DNA from: Natrinema sp. SYSU A 869
Lineage (GTDB): Archaea; Halobacteriota; Halobacteria; Halobacteriales; Natrialbaceae
NCBI RefSeq assembly: GCF_019879105.1
Contig: NZ_CP082247.1
Coordinates: 124,001 to 188,000 of the forward strand
Direction: 5' to 3'
Length of the DNA stretch: 64,000 nt
Below the pieces are notes generated by a model that was not told where the DNA came from, ran no database searches, and saw only the letters and a program-made list of their open reading frames with translations. Positions 36,717-45,703 of this stretch are shown here, one piece after another (positions within the stretch are counted from its first letter, which is position 1; the number at the start of each line of letters is the position of its first letter). The position numbers were made by a program, and so were the translations under genes.

Positions 36717-37496
36717 ATGACGGACGATGGTCCCCGCTCGGTCAAGACGACGAAAACGTCACTCGCACTCGTTCGTACGGTTCGTGACAGCGACGGGGCG
36801 ACGCTGAGCGAATTAGCCGACCATCTCGATCTGGCGAAGAGTACCGTACACAATCACCTGCATACGCTGGTCGACGAAGGGTTTCTCGTTCGCGACGGCG
36901 ACACCTACCATGTCGGACTCCAGTTTCTCCCGTTCAGCGAACACGCACGAAACCGGAATCCGTTGTACTCGACGGCCCGCCAGCAAGTCTACGCTTTAGC
37001 CAAAGAGACGGGCAATGAAGCCGATTTCATCGTCGAAGAGAACGGCCGCGCGTACACACTCGAGTACGCGATCGGCGAATCGACCTCCCGTGGTCTCTCG
37101 GAATCGAGTCCGTTCCGTGCAGGAAACCGCTTTCACATGCACAACTGTGCCTCGGGCAAGGCCATGCTGGCGTTGCTGTCCGACGCACGCGTTCGGGAGA
37201 TACTCGATCGCTGGGGGCTACCGGCCACAACCGCCCACACAATAACCGACGAGTCAGTATTGTTCGACGAACTCGAGACGATACGGCAACAGGGGTACGC
37301 GACGAATAACGAGGAACTGATCGACGGCTATCGATCCATCGGTGCAGCGGTAACGGGTCCCAGCGATGACGTCATCGGCGCATTCTCTATTGGCGGGCCG
37401 GCGTATCGCATGGCTGTCGACGAATCGTCGACCCAGGAGATCGCACAGCTACTTATAGACGAGATTGACTCACTCGAATCGGAACTCTCCTATTAA
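36717..37496 (+). CDS. IclR-family transcriptional regulator
   Basis: The 259-residue regulator has a winged helix (RDSDGATLSELADHLDLAKSTVHNHLHTLVDEGFLV) followed by the IclR effector domain (ADFIVEENGRAYTLEYAIG, HNCASGKAMLALLS). The ATG at 36717 gives the family length; the frame continues upstream to 36624. It follows the P5C dehydrogenase gene and may control the proline locus, or autoregulate through the AT-rich inverted repeat upstream. Confidence 0.84.
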   Translation: MTDDGPRSVKTTKTSLALVRTVRDSDGATLSELADHLDLAKSTVHNHLHTLVDEGFLVRDGDTYHVGLQFLPFSEHARNRNPLYSTARQQVYALAKETGNEADFIVEENGRAYTLEYAIGESTSRGLSESSPFRAGNRFHMHNCASGKAMLALLSDARVREILDRWGLPATTAHTITDESVLFDELETIRQQGYATNNEELIDGYRSIGAAVTGPSDDVIGAFSIGGPAYRMAVDESSTQEIAQLLIDEIDSLESELSY

Positions 37497-38324
37497 TTAC
37501 TCGCATATGCCTGTAAACTTGGCTGTGGAGAAGCCATAGTTCGTTGACTAGTAACGCCAGTTCGCGAAGGGGACCATCACTGTGACCGAGTATAGGCCCA
37601 CATCATTCCTGCGTAGCGGTGGGGAGCGTGAGTGGTTCGCCTCTCTTCTTTCGTTACCCTAACCGAGCCAACTGATAACATTCGTTCCGACTGTCTCGAG
37701 ATATCCTATCGGTTTTGAATGACACTCGAGAAATTGAGAAAAGGGACCCAAACACTCTCGAAAACCAGCCTACATTGTGTGCAAGTGCAACCTACAACCG
37801 ACTGAGGGGGCTCGTCGAATCGCATTTCGCCCGACGAAACCGTGATTCAGAGAGACGGTCAGTGGAATTCTGAATGCCGAGATTACTCCTGAAACGAACA
37901 GGATATCGTATTTATTACTGTTTTCAACACTACAACTGCACGTACTGGTGTCTCCCAAAAGAGTTACTGAGATATGTAATATAAAACTCTCTATTTATAG
38001 TTAATAAAGATACAATCGAAAACGTATATATAAGTCCGTTACAATAACCTATCTCAAACGAGAGGAGAGTATAAGTATAATTTTGATATGATTTTGGTGG
38101 CATCGATAGAGCAGCCGTCGAAACGTGATTGGTGATCCGGGTGATCACCTAGCCGGTCCATTTCAGTTGTCTGCTGCAATATTGCACAAATCTCATCTCG
38201 AATCGAGATTTCCGTTCATACTGAACTACGAGCAGTCTATTCCGGTTGGCGACGTGCCACGGAAAGATGTCACAGAGAAACCATAATCCGCACTCTTTAA
38301 CCCAATCACTACTAGAAATCGAAC
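37497..38324. other. 828-bp intergenic region, partly AT-rich
   Basis: No gene or repeat family was recognised. The middle (about 37960-38100) is markedly AT-rich against the surroundings, with ATATATAAG and TATAAGTATAA runs. CTTTAAC at about 38297 lies 28 bp before the next gene and is its probable TATA box. Short frames in the region have no supporting features. Confidence 0.45.
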
Positions 38325-39020
38325 ATGCAACTCGAGACGAATTCGTGGACTGAGATAGAAGAAGTGGCACCGACGGCGGCGCTCGTCCCGGTCGGAAGCA
38401 CGGAACAGCACGGCCCCCATGCGCCGGTCGGAACCGATACGATCATCGCCCGGGCAATCGCTGCTGACGCCGATCGAGAGTGGGCAGGTGATTCGGTCGT
38501 GCTTCCGCCGGTACCGGTCGGTATCGCACCGTATCACGGTCGGTTCTCCGGAACGCTGTCGGTTTCACCGGAGACGCTCCGGAGGTACGTCCGCGACATC
38601 GTGGAATCCCTCTCGAACTCGAGTTCGGGTATCGAGACGGTCGTACTCGTCAACGGACACGGCGGAAACGGTGAGACGCTGTCCCATCTCGCTCGAAAGT
38701 TGTCTACGTCGACATCGATCGATCTCGACGTGTATCGCTGGGAGTGGATGCGCGCCGTCGACGAGCACGTTGGACACGCAGGTGAACTCGAGACTTCGGT
38801 CCTCCTCCACCTGTGTCCCGAGGACGTCGGGGAGCCGGTCACGGGCGACGCGACTACCTGGGCAAATACGGTCGACGGCGGTGTTCTCCACGAATTCACC
38901 GATGAATTCAGCGAGAACGGCGCGGTCGGCGACGCGACAGATGCGTCCCCGGAACAGGGCGAACGAGTGTTCGCGACCGCGGTTGACGCGCTCGTGTCGT
39001 TTCTCGATCGGATTCAGTAG
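38325..39020 (+). CDS. Creatininase-family amidohydrolase
   Basis: The 231-residue protein has the creatininase metal-site motifs VGSTEQHGPHAPVGTDT (Glu, His, Asp), VNGHGGNGETL (His) and HVGHAGELETS (Glu). Family members hydrolyse cyclic amides or act in cofactor synthesis (for example MftE, ArfB), so the substrate is uncertain. The TATA-like CTTTAAC at about -28 suggests a leaderless transcript. It stands alone, with no operon partner. Confidence 0.85.
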   Translation: MQLETNSWTEIEEVAPTAALVPVGSTEQHGPHAPVGTDTIIARAIAADADREWAGDSVVLPPVPVGIAPYHGRFSGTLSVSPETLRRYVRDIVESLSNSSSGIETVVLVNGHGGNGETLSHLARKLSTSTSIDLDVYRWEWMRAVDEHVGHAGELETSVLLHLCPEDVGEPVTGDATTWANTVDGGVLHEFTDEFSENGAVGDATDASPEQGERVFATAVDALVSFLDRIQ

Positions 39021-39306
39021 CGACCACTCGAGTTTGCGGCGGTCCAATCCGCAAACCGATCCGCCGATTCGCGACGCTCACAATAGCTTCCGCCGGTGTG
39101 TGGGGGTGGGGAAGAGCGCTGCGGGCGAGTGGCCAGCCACGAGGCGGTTACTTCAGTCACACTCGCGGATACCGATCGCACGTCTCGATCGGGTAACTCG
39201 AAGTTTTGATATCTTTCGCCCGCCAGTTCTTGGCTATGTCGTGGCAAAGAGCACACCGTCCCCGGTTTCCGTTGTCGAAGCGAACCTTGGTCAAAGGTGA
39301 TCGCTC

Positions 39307-39655
39307 GTGACGCACCCGGAGCGGTCCGCCGAAGATGTTAAGGAAGTCGTACAACGGTACTGGAGTGGCCGTGCCGAGTCATACGACGATGACGGAATTT
39401 CGGGCGTCCACGCCGCCGAGCAGCGCGAGGCGTGGCTGTCGGTTCTCCGAACGTGGACCGGTGACCCATCGCGACGCGTTCTCGATCTCGGGTGTGGGAC
39501 GGGCACGATATCGCTGCTGTTGGCGGCATTGGGACACGACGTCACAGGCATTGATCTGTCGCCTCACATGCTCGAGCGCGCTCGAGCGAAGGCACAGCGC
39601 GCGGATCGTTCAATCGATTTCCACACCGGGGACGCTGAGGAATTACAGTTGCCCG
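39307..39655 (+). pseudogene. Class I SAM methyltransferase, truncated by IS1341-type element
   Basis: From a GTG at 39307 the frame reads RYWSGRAESYDDDG, the SAM-binding VLDLGCGTGTISLLLAALGHDVTGIDLSPHML and FHTGDAEELQLP, then hits the element at 39656. The second half of the Rossmann domain and the substrate part are missing. Joining base 39655 to 41119, as precise excision would, continues the open frame to 41363 in phase, but that extension does not look like a methyltransferase. Confidence 0.75.
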
Positions 39656-41118
39656 TTGACATCCTCCCCGCCCTAAAGGGCGAGGATTCCCGACCGCGTT
39701 GGGATATTACGGTTCGCAGTTCACGACCTGTTCTCGTGGGGCGAAACAGCCCTCACTACGGTCGAACAGGTGAACCGATGGCTGTGCCAACCAGCCGTTA
39801 TCCCTATCACCGCCATCCGTGGCGAGACTCGGGAGTACCTTTTGCCGAATGTTCTCCGCACCATTCACGTCCGCGTTCGCAACCGTATCGCATTTCTCAC
39901 ACACGTACAACCCGCGTTCAACACGCTGGCTGTCGTCCGTGTGACCGCACACCGAACACGACTTCGACGTATCACGTTCTGACACTAACTCCACGTCGAT
40001 ACCTTCGGCTTCCGCCTTGTAGTCGAGCAGCGTCGTGAAGCGGTCGAACGCCCACCCGTGCAAGTCGATATTGCCGTGGTCGCCCCAGTTGCGGGACTCG
40101 CCGTTCTCATCGTCTTCACGGATGCCGCCGAGGTCGCCAACGACAAGCGTTCCGACACCTCGTTCGACACACTCCTCAACAATCGATTTTGAGAGGGCGT
40201 GCAAGAAGTGTGTCCGGCGACCCGTCCGCTTGCGGTCAAGACGAGTAGCCTCACGAGACGAAGAATCATCGCACTTCGCCTTCTTCTTCGTGAAGTAGTA
40301 TTCGTCCTCTTTGAGTGCGCCACCCGGATACAACACAGATTCTCCGCCAAACGAGACGGTGGCGAAGTTGCAAATCCCGAGGTCAACACCAGCCACTTCA
40401 TCGCCCGGCGGTTCCGGATCGATAGTGGTGCGACAGAGGAATTGCAACCGCCACTCGTCGTACTTGTAGACGGCACGAACCTGTTGAATGTCCCACTCGG
40501 TCAGGTCAACATCTGGTCGAGTTTGATACTCACACAGGATGAAGTCTGAACGGTGTTCTTTGAGGTTGCGGCCTTTCGAGAGGCGGACACGGGTGAACTG
40601 TGCGTCGTGCTTGAAGCCAGCCGCTTTGAATGACACGGTTGAACGTGGGTGGGAATCTCCGTGTTTACGGTAGCCGGGCGGTCGGGCACGGTCGTCGCCG
40701 TTCCGACGCTTGCCGAACCAGCTGTTGAACGCCTCAGCGAGTTCTTCGAGAACGCGCTGACTGGATTGAGAATGTAAGTCCGTGTAGCGTTCGTGGCTTT
40801 TGAGTTCAGCTTTGAGTTCCCCGTCATCGGGAATCTCGCCCGTTTCGTCCCACTGTTCTTGTGCGTAGTAGCGACCGACGTTCCAGAGTTTTGAGGCGGC
40901 CCATCCGAGTTGGTCGAGGTCGTCACGAACCTGTCGCTGGTTCGTAATCGTCGCCTCGAATGTTCGGACGGTTCGGATCATTTCTGGCTTCATAACTAGT
41001 TATGAACGTCGTTTTCTTAATAGTGTTGGTTGACGTGGAATATCCGGCCTTACCATCGACGGTGGATTGCGTAAGAGCTGTCGGTTGTATCCCGCCCTAA
41101 AGGGCGGGGTTTAGCCTT
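39656..41118 (-). mobile_element. IS1341-type element (TnpB only) with TTAC/TCAA boundaries
   Basis: On the minus strand the element is preceded by TTAC (41122-41119), starts AAGGCTAAAC followed by a GC hairpin with CGCCCTTTAGGGCG, and ends in a similar hairpin followed by GGATGTCAA (ending at 39656). TTAC on the left and TCAA at the right end match the cleavage motifs known for IS608-like elements. Only TnpB is encoded, so it needs a TnpA in trans. Confidence 0.82.
39707..40993 (-). CDS. tnpB: TnpB RNA-guided nuclease of IS1341-type element
   Basis: The 428-residue protein has the OrfB N-terminal helices, RuvC-I AGVDLGICNFATV, a RuvC-II-like TLVVGDLGGIRED, a zinc finger CSVCGHTD and CEKCDTV, and RuvC-III ANADVNGAENIR. 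The RuvC-II position that is usually Glu (as in LEDL) is Gly here. The frame is intact and ends about 50 bp from the right end, so a guide RNA would overlap the 3' part of the gene and run into the flanking methyltransferase sequence. Confidence 0.85.
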   Translation of the reverse strand: MKPEMIRTVRTFEATITNQRQVRDDLDQLGWAASKLWNVGRYYAQEQWDETGEIPDDGELKAELKSHERYTDLHSQSSQRVLEELAEAFNSWFGKRRNGDDRARPPGYRKHGDSHPRSTVSFKAAGFKHDAQFTRVRLSKGRNLKEHRSDFILCEYQTRPDVDLTEWDIQQVRAVYKYDEWRLQFLCRTTIDPEPPGDEVAGVDLGICNFATVSFGGESVLYPGGALKEDEYYFTKKKAKCDDSSSREATRLDRKRTGRRTHFLHALSKSIVEECVERGVGTLVVGDLGGIREDDENGESRNWGDHGNIDLHGWAFDRFTTLLDYKAEAEGIDVELVSERDTSKSCSVCGHTDDSQRVERGLYVCEKCDTVANADVNGAENIRQKVLPSLATDGGDRDNGWLAQPSVHLFDRSEGCFAPREQVVNCEP

Positions 41119-41470
41119 GTAACTTCAATAATAGTGTCATTCAGCGGTTGACGAACACGATGATCCCGTACGCGGGTAGGGTGTCATTCGCCCCTGCTCG
41201 GGAGACGGAACGAGATCGGGCAGTTCCCGTTGAAGACTGGTTGGTGGAGAGTCCGGCGACACGGCCGAACAGACGGGACAGCACACCGAGGGGATCGGCC
41301 CGATCGAATCACGATCGCTCGACGAGCACCGACCGGCGAGCGTGGCGAGTACGTATAAGGTGAATCGGATGGAGACAGACGGGGCATCTGCTCATCGACT
41401 CATCGTGATAGACATTCGACAACCGGACCAGAATCGCCATACTACCACGCTTCGTCACACATTCTGTTGC
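41119..41470. other. Region between IS1341 element and Tat-protein gene
   Basis: The first 245 bp are open in phase with the truncated methyltransferase (see 39307), ending at 41363, but the translation is low-complexity, Arg-rich and not recognisable. The rest probably contains the promoter of the gene at 41471 (CTATCG/ATATAAGG-type AT patch near 41350). No other feature was seen. Confidence 0.4.
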
Positions 41471-42073
41471 ATGAGACAGACGCAATCAAAACTGGCTGAC
41501 GACGGGTCGGAATCTGCCACTCCGACGCGGCGACGATTCTTCAAGGGAACGCTCGGTGCTGCGGCAACAGTTGCTGCTATTCCCGCTCTGAGCGGCGTTG
41601 CAGCGGCGCACTTCCCACTCGAACTTGATATCGACATTCAACCCGAGAATGCAGAGAATTTCATTGATCTAGCGGAACACGAGTCGGTATCAGTCGTCGT
41701 TCACCCCTCCGAGTTCCTCAATGGTGATGACGAACGTGAGACTTTCGACCCTACTGACGAACCCGTACGCTATCGGTTCGGGTCACGGTACGCACTGCAA
41801 GATGGCGAGGGTGCACGCCCAACTGACGACGGAGAAGTTACCCAAGTTGAAGGCGGGCATGGCGACAGTCATCAAGTGCTCGTCTTGGATTTCCCGGTTA
41901 GCGAAACGGGATTCGATGGCGAGGAGGAAGCCGGATGGCTCTACTGGGAACGCGCTGACTCCGGTGACCACGGCTACGCTGGCGTCGATTCCGTCAGAGT
42001 CTACGGCGCTGAGACGTCGAATTGGAATCTCCTTCAGTTACTCAGACGAAAATTCGACGTAGAGGACAGCTGA
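41471..42073 (+). CDS. Tat-exported protein of unknown function
   Basis: The 200-residue product has a clear Tat signal (TRRRFFKGTLGAAATVAAIP) with a likely cleavage after GVAAA. The mature part is acidic and beta-rich, with IDIQPENAENFIDLAEHESVSV, RYRFGSRYALQDGEG and GWLYWERADSGDHGYAGVDSV. I do not recognise a catalytic motif. The repeated short His/Asp/Glu patches (GGHGDSH) could bind metal. The ATG at 41471 is chosen because it places the twin arginines near the N-terminus. Confidence 0.72.
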   Translation: MRQTQSKLADDGSESATPTRRRFFKGTLGAAATVAAIPALSGVAAAHFPLELDIDIQPENAENFIDLAEHESVSVVVHPSEFLNGDDERETFDPTDEPVRYRFGSRYALQDGEGARPTDDGEVTQVEGGHGDSHQVLVLDFPVSETGFDGEEEAGWLYWERADSGDHGYAGVDSVRVYGAETSNWNLLQLLRRKFDVEDS

Positions 42074-42284
42074 CGAGAGAGGCTGCCGAGCGTGGAGTTG
42101 CCCGGTGCTGAGCGACTCCCGCTTCATGTGGGAAGAGAAGCAAGCATGTCCCCCCGAACACCGTTACGGCCCTCTTTTAACAATCCACGCCTCGAGAACA
42201 TCCCTACGTGGCTTCGCTAGAAATCAGCATCAAATACCATCTTACGTGTAGACATCACTTGGCATCCTCCCCGCCTGAAGGGCG
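42074..42284. repeat. Intergenic DNA with a stray IS605-type right-end hairpin
   Basis: TTGGCATCCTCCCCGCC at 42259-42275 followed by TGAAGGGCG matches, in minus orientation, the right end of the element at 39656. It has no TnpB attached, so it is a solo end or deletion remnant that abuts the next element. No gene was found here. Confidence 0.55.
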
Positions 42285-42433
42285 ATGATACAGAGCGATA
42301 GCGCATACCTCCGTCTTTAGGCGGAGGTCAAGCAATAGGCATAGTATGTTAATTCACGAGTCTCCGCTACTGCTTGATTTCCTACTCTTCATCGATGGTA
42401 TGAAGGCGGTATGAACTATAGTATGCAACACGG

Positions 42434-42818
42434 ATGAAGACTACACGGCACGCGACCTACAACCTCAACTACCACATCGTGTGGTTGCCGAAGTACCGCC
42501 AGTCGGTACTTCGGCAACGAGGTCGCTGACCGTGTGCGAAACATCCTCCACGAAATCGCCGACGAGAAGGGAGTAGAGATACTCGACATAACCGTCCAAC
42601 CCGACCACATCCATCTGTTCGTCAGTAGCCCGCCGAAACACGCTCCCTCGCTTCTCGCCAACTGGTTCAAGGGAATTTCCTCGCGGAAATACAACCACTG
42701 CTACGCCGATAACGAGAGTGAGAAGATTCGATGGGCGCGAGGCTACTACGCAGGGACGGCGGGGAACGTCTCCAGCGAAACGGTTCAGGACTACATCCAG
42801 CGTCAACAAAACTCATGA
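42434..42818 (+). pseudogene. tnpA: IS200-type TnpA (Y1 HUH transposase), frameshifted
   Basis: The ATG at 42434 starts KTTRHATYNLNYHIVWLPKYRQSVL, then the frame is lost; after one base it continues RNEVADRVRNILHEIADEKG, with the HUH motif DHIHLFVSSPP and the C-terminal RGYYAGTAGNVSSETVQDYI. The break lies in the right arm of a perfect 15-bp inverted repeat (42484-42518) that the homologous copy lacks; see findings. The transposase is thus probably inactive. Confidence 0.82.
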
Positions 42819-42879
42819 ATTCTGTTTGGCCCACGAGAAACGCGGCGTGTTTCTCGGGACGTCACGAGGAGGGTGACAC

Positions 42880-44118
42880 ATGACGGAACTTACCAAGACG
42901 TTGGAACTGAAACTAGTCGACCCGAACGCCCATAAGCAGAGGAAACTCTGTGAGACACGGGACGCCTACCAGCAAGCCCTCGCGGATGCGTTCGACGCTG
43001 GTTGTACCACCCAGACCGAAGCGAACGACGTGGTGGTTGACTACGACTTGAGCGGGTACGCGAAGAACGCACTCAAGAAGTACGTCCCGCAACTCACGAC
43101 GACCTACAACGCGGGCGAACTTCACGACAACCACCCCGTTCGCTTCACCAACGAAGGACTGCGACTCGACCACAAGCCCGAGAACGCTATCGAGTGGTAC
43201 GTCAAAATTCCCCATCACGAAGACTATCACCTCTGGATACCAGCACAACCGAATCCCGAACAGCGAGGTTGGCTGGAAGCGTTGAACGCGGGAGACGCCA
43301 AGATGGGCGAGAGTCGCCTATTCGAGCGGGACGGGATGTGGTATCTCCACGTCACCGCCACCCGAAACGTGGAGGAACGCTCCGAGGAATCTGCCGAAGA
43401 ACGGACGCCTATCGGAGTAGACATCGGAGAAGCGTCACTCGTCACGGTGTGTCACCGCGACGACCACGGTTCTCCGACCGCGCCCGAACTGTGGGCCGAC
43501 GAGGGCAAGACCGTCCGTCGGCTCCGTAAGACCTACTTCACTGCCACTCGCCGACTCCAGACGCGCGGGAGTGAGCGTATCGCGGAGTCCTTCAGGGACG
43601 ACGTGTGGAACCTGATAGACGATATATTCCACACCGTCACCCGCGGAGTTGTGGAGTACGCCGAATCCGTCGAGAATCCTGTTCTTGTTCTAGAAGACCT
43701 GACGTACATACGGGAGTCGATGGACTACGGCGACTTCATGAATCGGCGTCTCCACGGATGGGGATTCGCCAAACTCCACGCGCAGATACGCTACAAAGCT
43801 GTCGAGAAGGGTATCCCCGTCAAGACGGTGAACCCGCGCAACACATCGAAGGAGTGCCATTCGTGCGGTGAAGTGGGGTATCGTCCAAAGCAGGCGACGT
43901 TCAAATGCACGAACGACGGCTGTTGGATGGGCGAGTACCAAGCGGACGTGAACGGCGCGATAAACATCGCAGACCGCTACCTCAGCGGAGAGAGTCGTTT
44001 CAGAGAACACACGGACGACGATGACTCGGCTGAGGATGGGGCGCGTTTGACCGCGCCACAAGACAGCCAAGCCGATGCTGAAACCCAGCAGAAGACGCTT
44101 GGAACGTATGCGTCTTGA
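42880..44118 (+). CDS. tnpB: TnpB RNA-guided nuclease (copy 1, intact)
   Basis: The 412-residue protein has RuvC-I IGVDIGEASLVTV, RuvC-II VLVLEDLTYIRE with the catalytic Glu, a zinc finger CHSCGEVG and CTNDGC, and RuvC-III QADVNGAINIA. An acidic tail follows. TnpB homes to DNA matching the guide RNA encoded at the element's right end. The associated TnpA is frameshifted, so only TnpB is likely functional here. Its degenerate sister is at 56563. Confidence 0.87.
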   Translation: MTELTKTLELKLVDPNAHKQRKLCETRDAYQQALADAFDAGCTTQTEANDVVVDYDLSGYAKNALKKYVPQLTTTYNAGELHDNHPVRFTNEGLRLDHKPENAIEWYVKIPHHEDYHLWIPAQPNPEQRGWLEALNAGDAKMGESRLFERDGMWYLHVTATRNVEERSEESAEERTPIGVDIGEASLVTVCHRDDHGSPTAPELWADEGKTVRRLRKTYFTATRRLQTRGSERIAESFRDDVWNLIDDIFHTVTRGVVEYAESVENPVLVLEDLTYIRESMDYGDFMNRRLHGWGFAKLHAQIRYKAVEKGIPVKTVNPRNTSKECHSCGEVGYRPKQATFKCTNDGCWMGEYQADVNGAINIADRYLSGESRFREHTDDDDSAEDGARLTAPQDSQADAETQQKTLGTYAS

Positions 44119-44207
44119 AACCATAGGGTCGTTGCACTCGGCCTGAAATCTCGTGGCGAGATTCCGCGTCTTCAGGCGCGGAAGGAGGTCAACACATACT
44201 GCGTTAG

Positions 44208-44225
44208 TAACTGATCGGTTAGTCA
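44208..44225. promoter_or_regulatory. TetR-type operator-like site (copy A)
   Basis: ACTGATCGGTTAGT at 44210-44223 matches the shared 14-bp pattern ACTRAYNRGTTAGT. It lies 16 bp after the element's right end and about 190 bp upstream of the gene at 44411. Confidence 0.45.
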
Positions 44226-44387
44226 TCAGCTGATAGTTTCGATCCCGCATAGAAACGGCCGGTTCCTATACAGTGATTCCATCGTCAATTGGTACTTGAG
44301 ACCGTTCTATCCCGACTTGGAAGATCCCTACTGGTCACTTTCTTTTGGAGAACCCTGTTTAAGAAAAGACTGGGAGAAGACTTATAG

Positions 44388-44407
44388 CTGACTAACCGGT
44401 TAGTCAG
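44388..44407. promoter_or_regulatory. Perfect 20-bp palindrome, TetR-type operator (copy B)
   Basis: CTGACTAACC and GGTTAGTCAG are exact complements. The palindrome sits between the TATA-like CTTATAG (44381-44387) and the ATG at 44411, so a bound repressor would block initiation. The same core recurs around the TetR genes nearby. Confidence 0.7.
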
Positions 44408-44410
44408 CAT

Positions 44411-44830
44411 ATGCCCCAGTCGATATCGAAGAAGCGACCGTGGCTCGCAGCGCTACTCGCAACATTCGCCACTGGCCTCGGGCACCTGTACCTCCGGCGA
44501 TGGCGTCGCGCACTCGGATGGCTTGCCGTCTCACTCGGCGTGACCGCCCTGTTTACCGATCCAGCGGCGGTCGACGAGTTTCTAACCGGGAGCTGGAACT
44601 TCGATGTGTTGTTGGCGATCGCACCGATGTTCATCGTTGTCGGATGTAGCATCGTCGACGCGTATCTCCTCGCACATATCCAGAACGCAAACGCTCGTTC
44701 GTCCGAGCCATCCGATGGAGATCTGGTCTCGTGTCCCCACTGCGGAAACGAACTCGATCCGGACCTCGAGTTCTGTCACTGGTGTACGAGATCGGTTGAC
44801 GGAACCGATCGTGATCAACGGGAAGCATGA
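44411..44830 (+). CDS. Membrane protein with C-terminal zinc ribbon
   Basis: The 139-residue protein has two to three transmembrane segments (WLAALLATFATGLGHLYL, RALGWLAVSLGVTALF and LLAIAPMFIVVGCSIVDAYLL) and a C-terminal four-cysteine ribbon CPHCGNELDP...CHWCTRS. This TM2-like plus zinc-ribbon layout is common in haloarchaea without known function. Its promoter carries the perfect operator palindrome at 44388-44407, so a TetR protein probably represses it. Confidence 0.75.
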   Translation: MPQSISKKRPWLAALLATFATGLGHLYLRRWRRALGWLAVSLGVTALFTDPAAVDEFLTGSWNFDVLLAIAPMFIVVGCSIVDAYLLAHIQNANARSSEPSDGDLVSCPHCGNELDPDLEFCHWCTRSVDGTDRDQREA

Positions 44831-44923
44831 GGACGCTCACGATGGCGTTGTTTTGCGTCGGCGTCGATCCTTATCGACAGAACGCTGGCTCCTCGAGGTC
44901 AGTTCGAACTTAGTGTCAGACGT

Positions 44924-45523
44924 TCACTCGCCATCTAGCAGTACTGCAGTCACGTATTCGTCGGCAGTCCGTCTCGCCGTGGCGAGTGCGTTCGTATCGT
45001 CTAGTACGACCTCTCGAGTTCGGGCACCATCGACGATAGTCATGAGTGCCAGTGAGACGTGTTCGGCATCGACATCGGTAAACACGCCGTCCGTAATGCC
45101 GTGATCGATCACCGTCGTGAGCATGTATCGAATATACTCGTCGTTCTGCTGGAACCGCTCGCTGAACGTGTCATTGTACGGAGCCTGGCTCCGCATTTCC
45201 AGCATCGCGATTAACAGGTCCTGGTGGTCTTCCGGTTCGACAAGCAACTTGTCGAGTAGCAGCTCCAGTCGGTGCTCCGGATCGGTCGTTTCTACCTCGT
45301 GTACCGTTTCCTGAAATTGATCGAGGAGATAGTCCAGAAACGCTGCGAGAAGATCGTCTTTCGTATCATAGTGGTAATGGATCGCAGCGGTTGACTTGCC
45401 ATACGCCTCGGCGATCTGTTTCATCGTGAGATCAGCGTATCCGTGCTCGCGAAGTGCCTGGTAGGTAGCACGCATGATCTGCTCATTCGGATCCGAAGGA
45501 GACGATTCCGGTGAATCAGCCAT
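44924..45523 (-). CDS. TetR/AcrR-family regulator (intact)
   Basis: The 199-residue protein has the TetR N-terminal HTH: MRATYQALREHGYADLTMKQIAEAYGKSTAAIHYHYDTKDDLL, followed by an all-helical ligand domain of normal length. It is divergent from a second, frameshifted TetR gene and the MATE transporter gene. The half-site CGGTTAGT lies about 75 bp upstream and a full 14-bp operator at 45670. It probably controls the efflux gene and the membrane protein at 44411. Confidence 0.86.
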   Translation of the reverse strand: MADSPESSPSDPNEQIMRATYQALREHGYADLTMKQIAEAYGKSTAAIHYHYDTKDDLLAAFLDYLLDQFQETVHEVETTDPEHRLELLLDKLLVEPEDHQDLLIAMLEMRSQAPYNDTFSERFQQNDEYIRYMLTTVIDHGITDGVFTDVDAEHVSLALMTIVDGARTREVVLDDTNALATARRTADEYVTAVLLDGE

Positions 45524-45595
45524 TACGTAGTACGTGTATTGTCCACGTGATAATAGTTTTGACCCACTCGGTGTCTTTCGAAGATCATTATCGAT

Positions 45596-45683
45596 CGGTT
45601 AGTTGAATAGTGGTGAAACGCAGTCCGAGAGGCATCGAAATCACCATCTTCATTTCCCAAAGGTTTTTGACTGACTAGTTAGT
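45596..45683. promoter_or_regulatory. Operator sites in the divergent TetR intergenic region
   Basis: ACTGACTAGTTAGT at 45670-45683 fits the 14-bp pattern ACTRAYNRGTTAGT and lies about 20 bp upstream of the TetR/MATE start at 45704. A half-site CGGTTAGT at 45596-45603 faces the other TetR gene. Confidence 0.6.
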
Positions 45684-45703
45684 AAGTACCCGTATCAACC
45701 GAC

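Larger units (their letters stand above)
42285..44192 (+). mobile_element. IS200/IS605-type element with TnpA and TnpB (copy 1)
   Basis: The left end near 42285 shares GATGATAC...AGCGCATAC and a following CTTTA-loop hairpin (CCTCCGTC/GGCGGAGG, 42307-42326) with the second copy at 56031. The right end has a matching hairpin and ends GGAGGTCAA (TCAA 44189-44192). TnpA and TnpB are in the same direction. TnpA is frameshifted, TnpB intact. The exact left boundary is uncertain. Confidence 0.78.

Noticed and set aside
37770-38148. Two short minus-strand frames in the 828-bp gap
   Set aside because: AT-rich, low-complexity translations without promoter or family features.
41148-41363. C-terminal half of the interrupted methyltransferase
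   Set aside because: It is in phase after virtual excision of the element, but no methyltransferase motif is visible, so the match may be chance.
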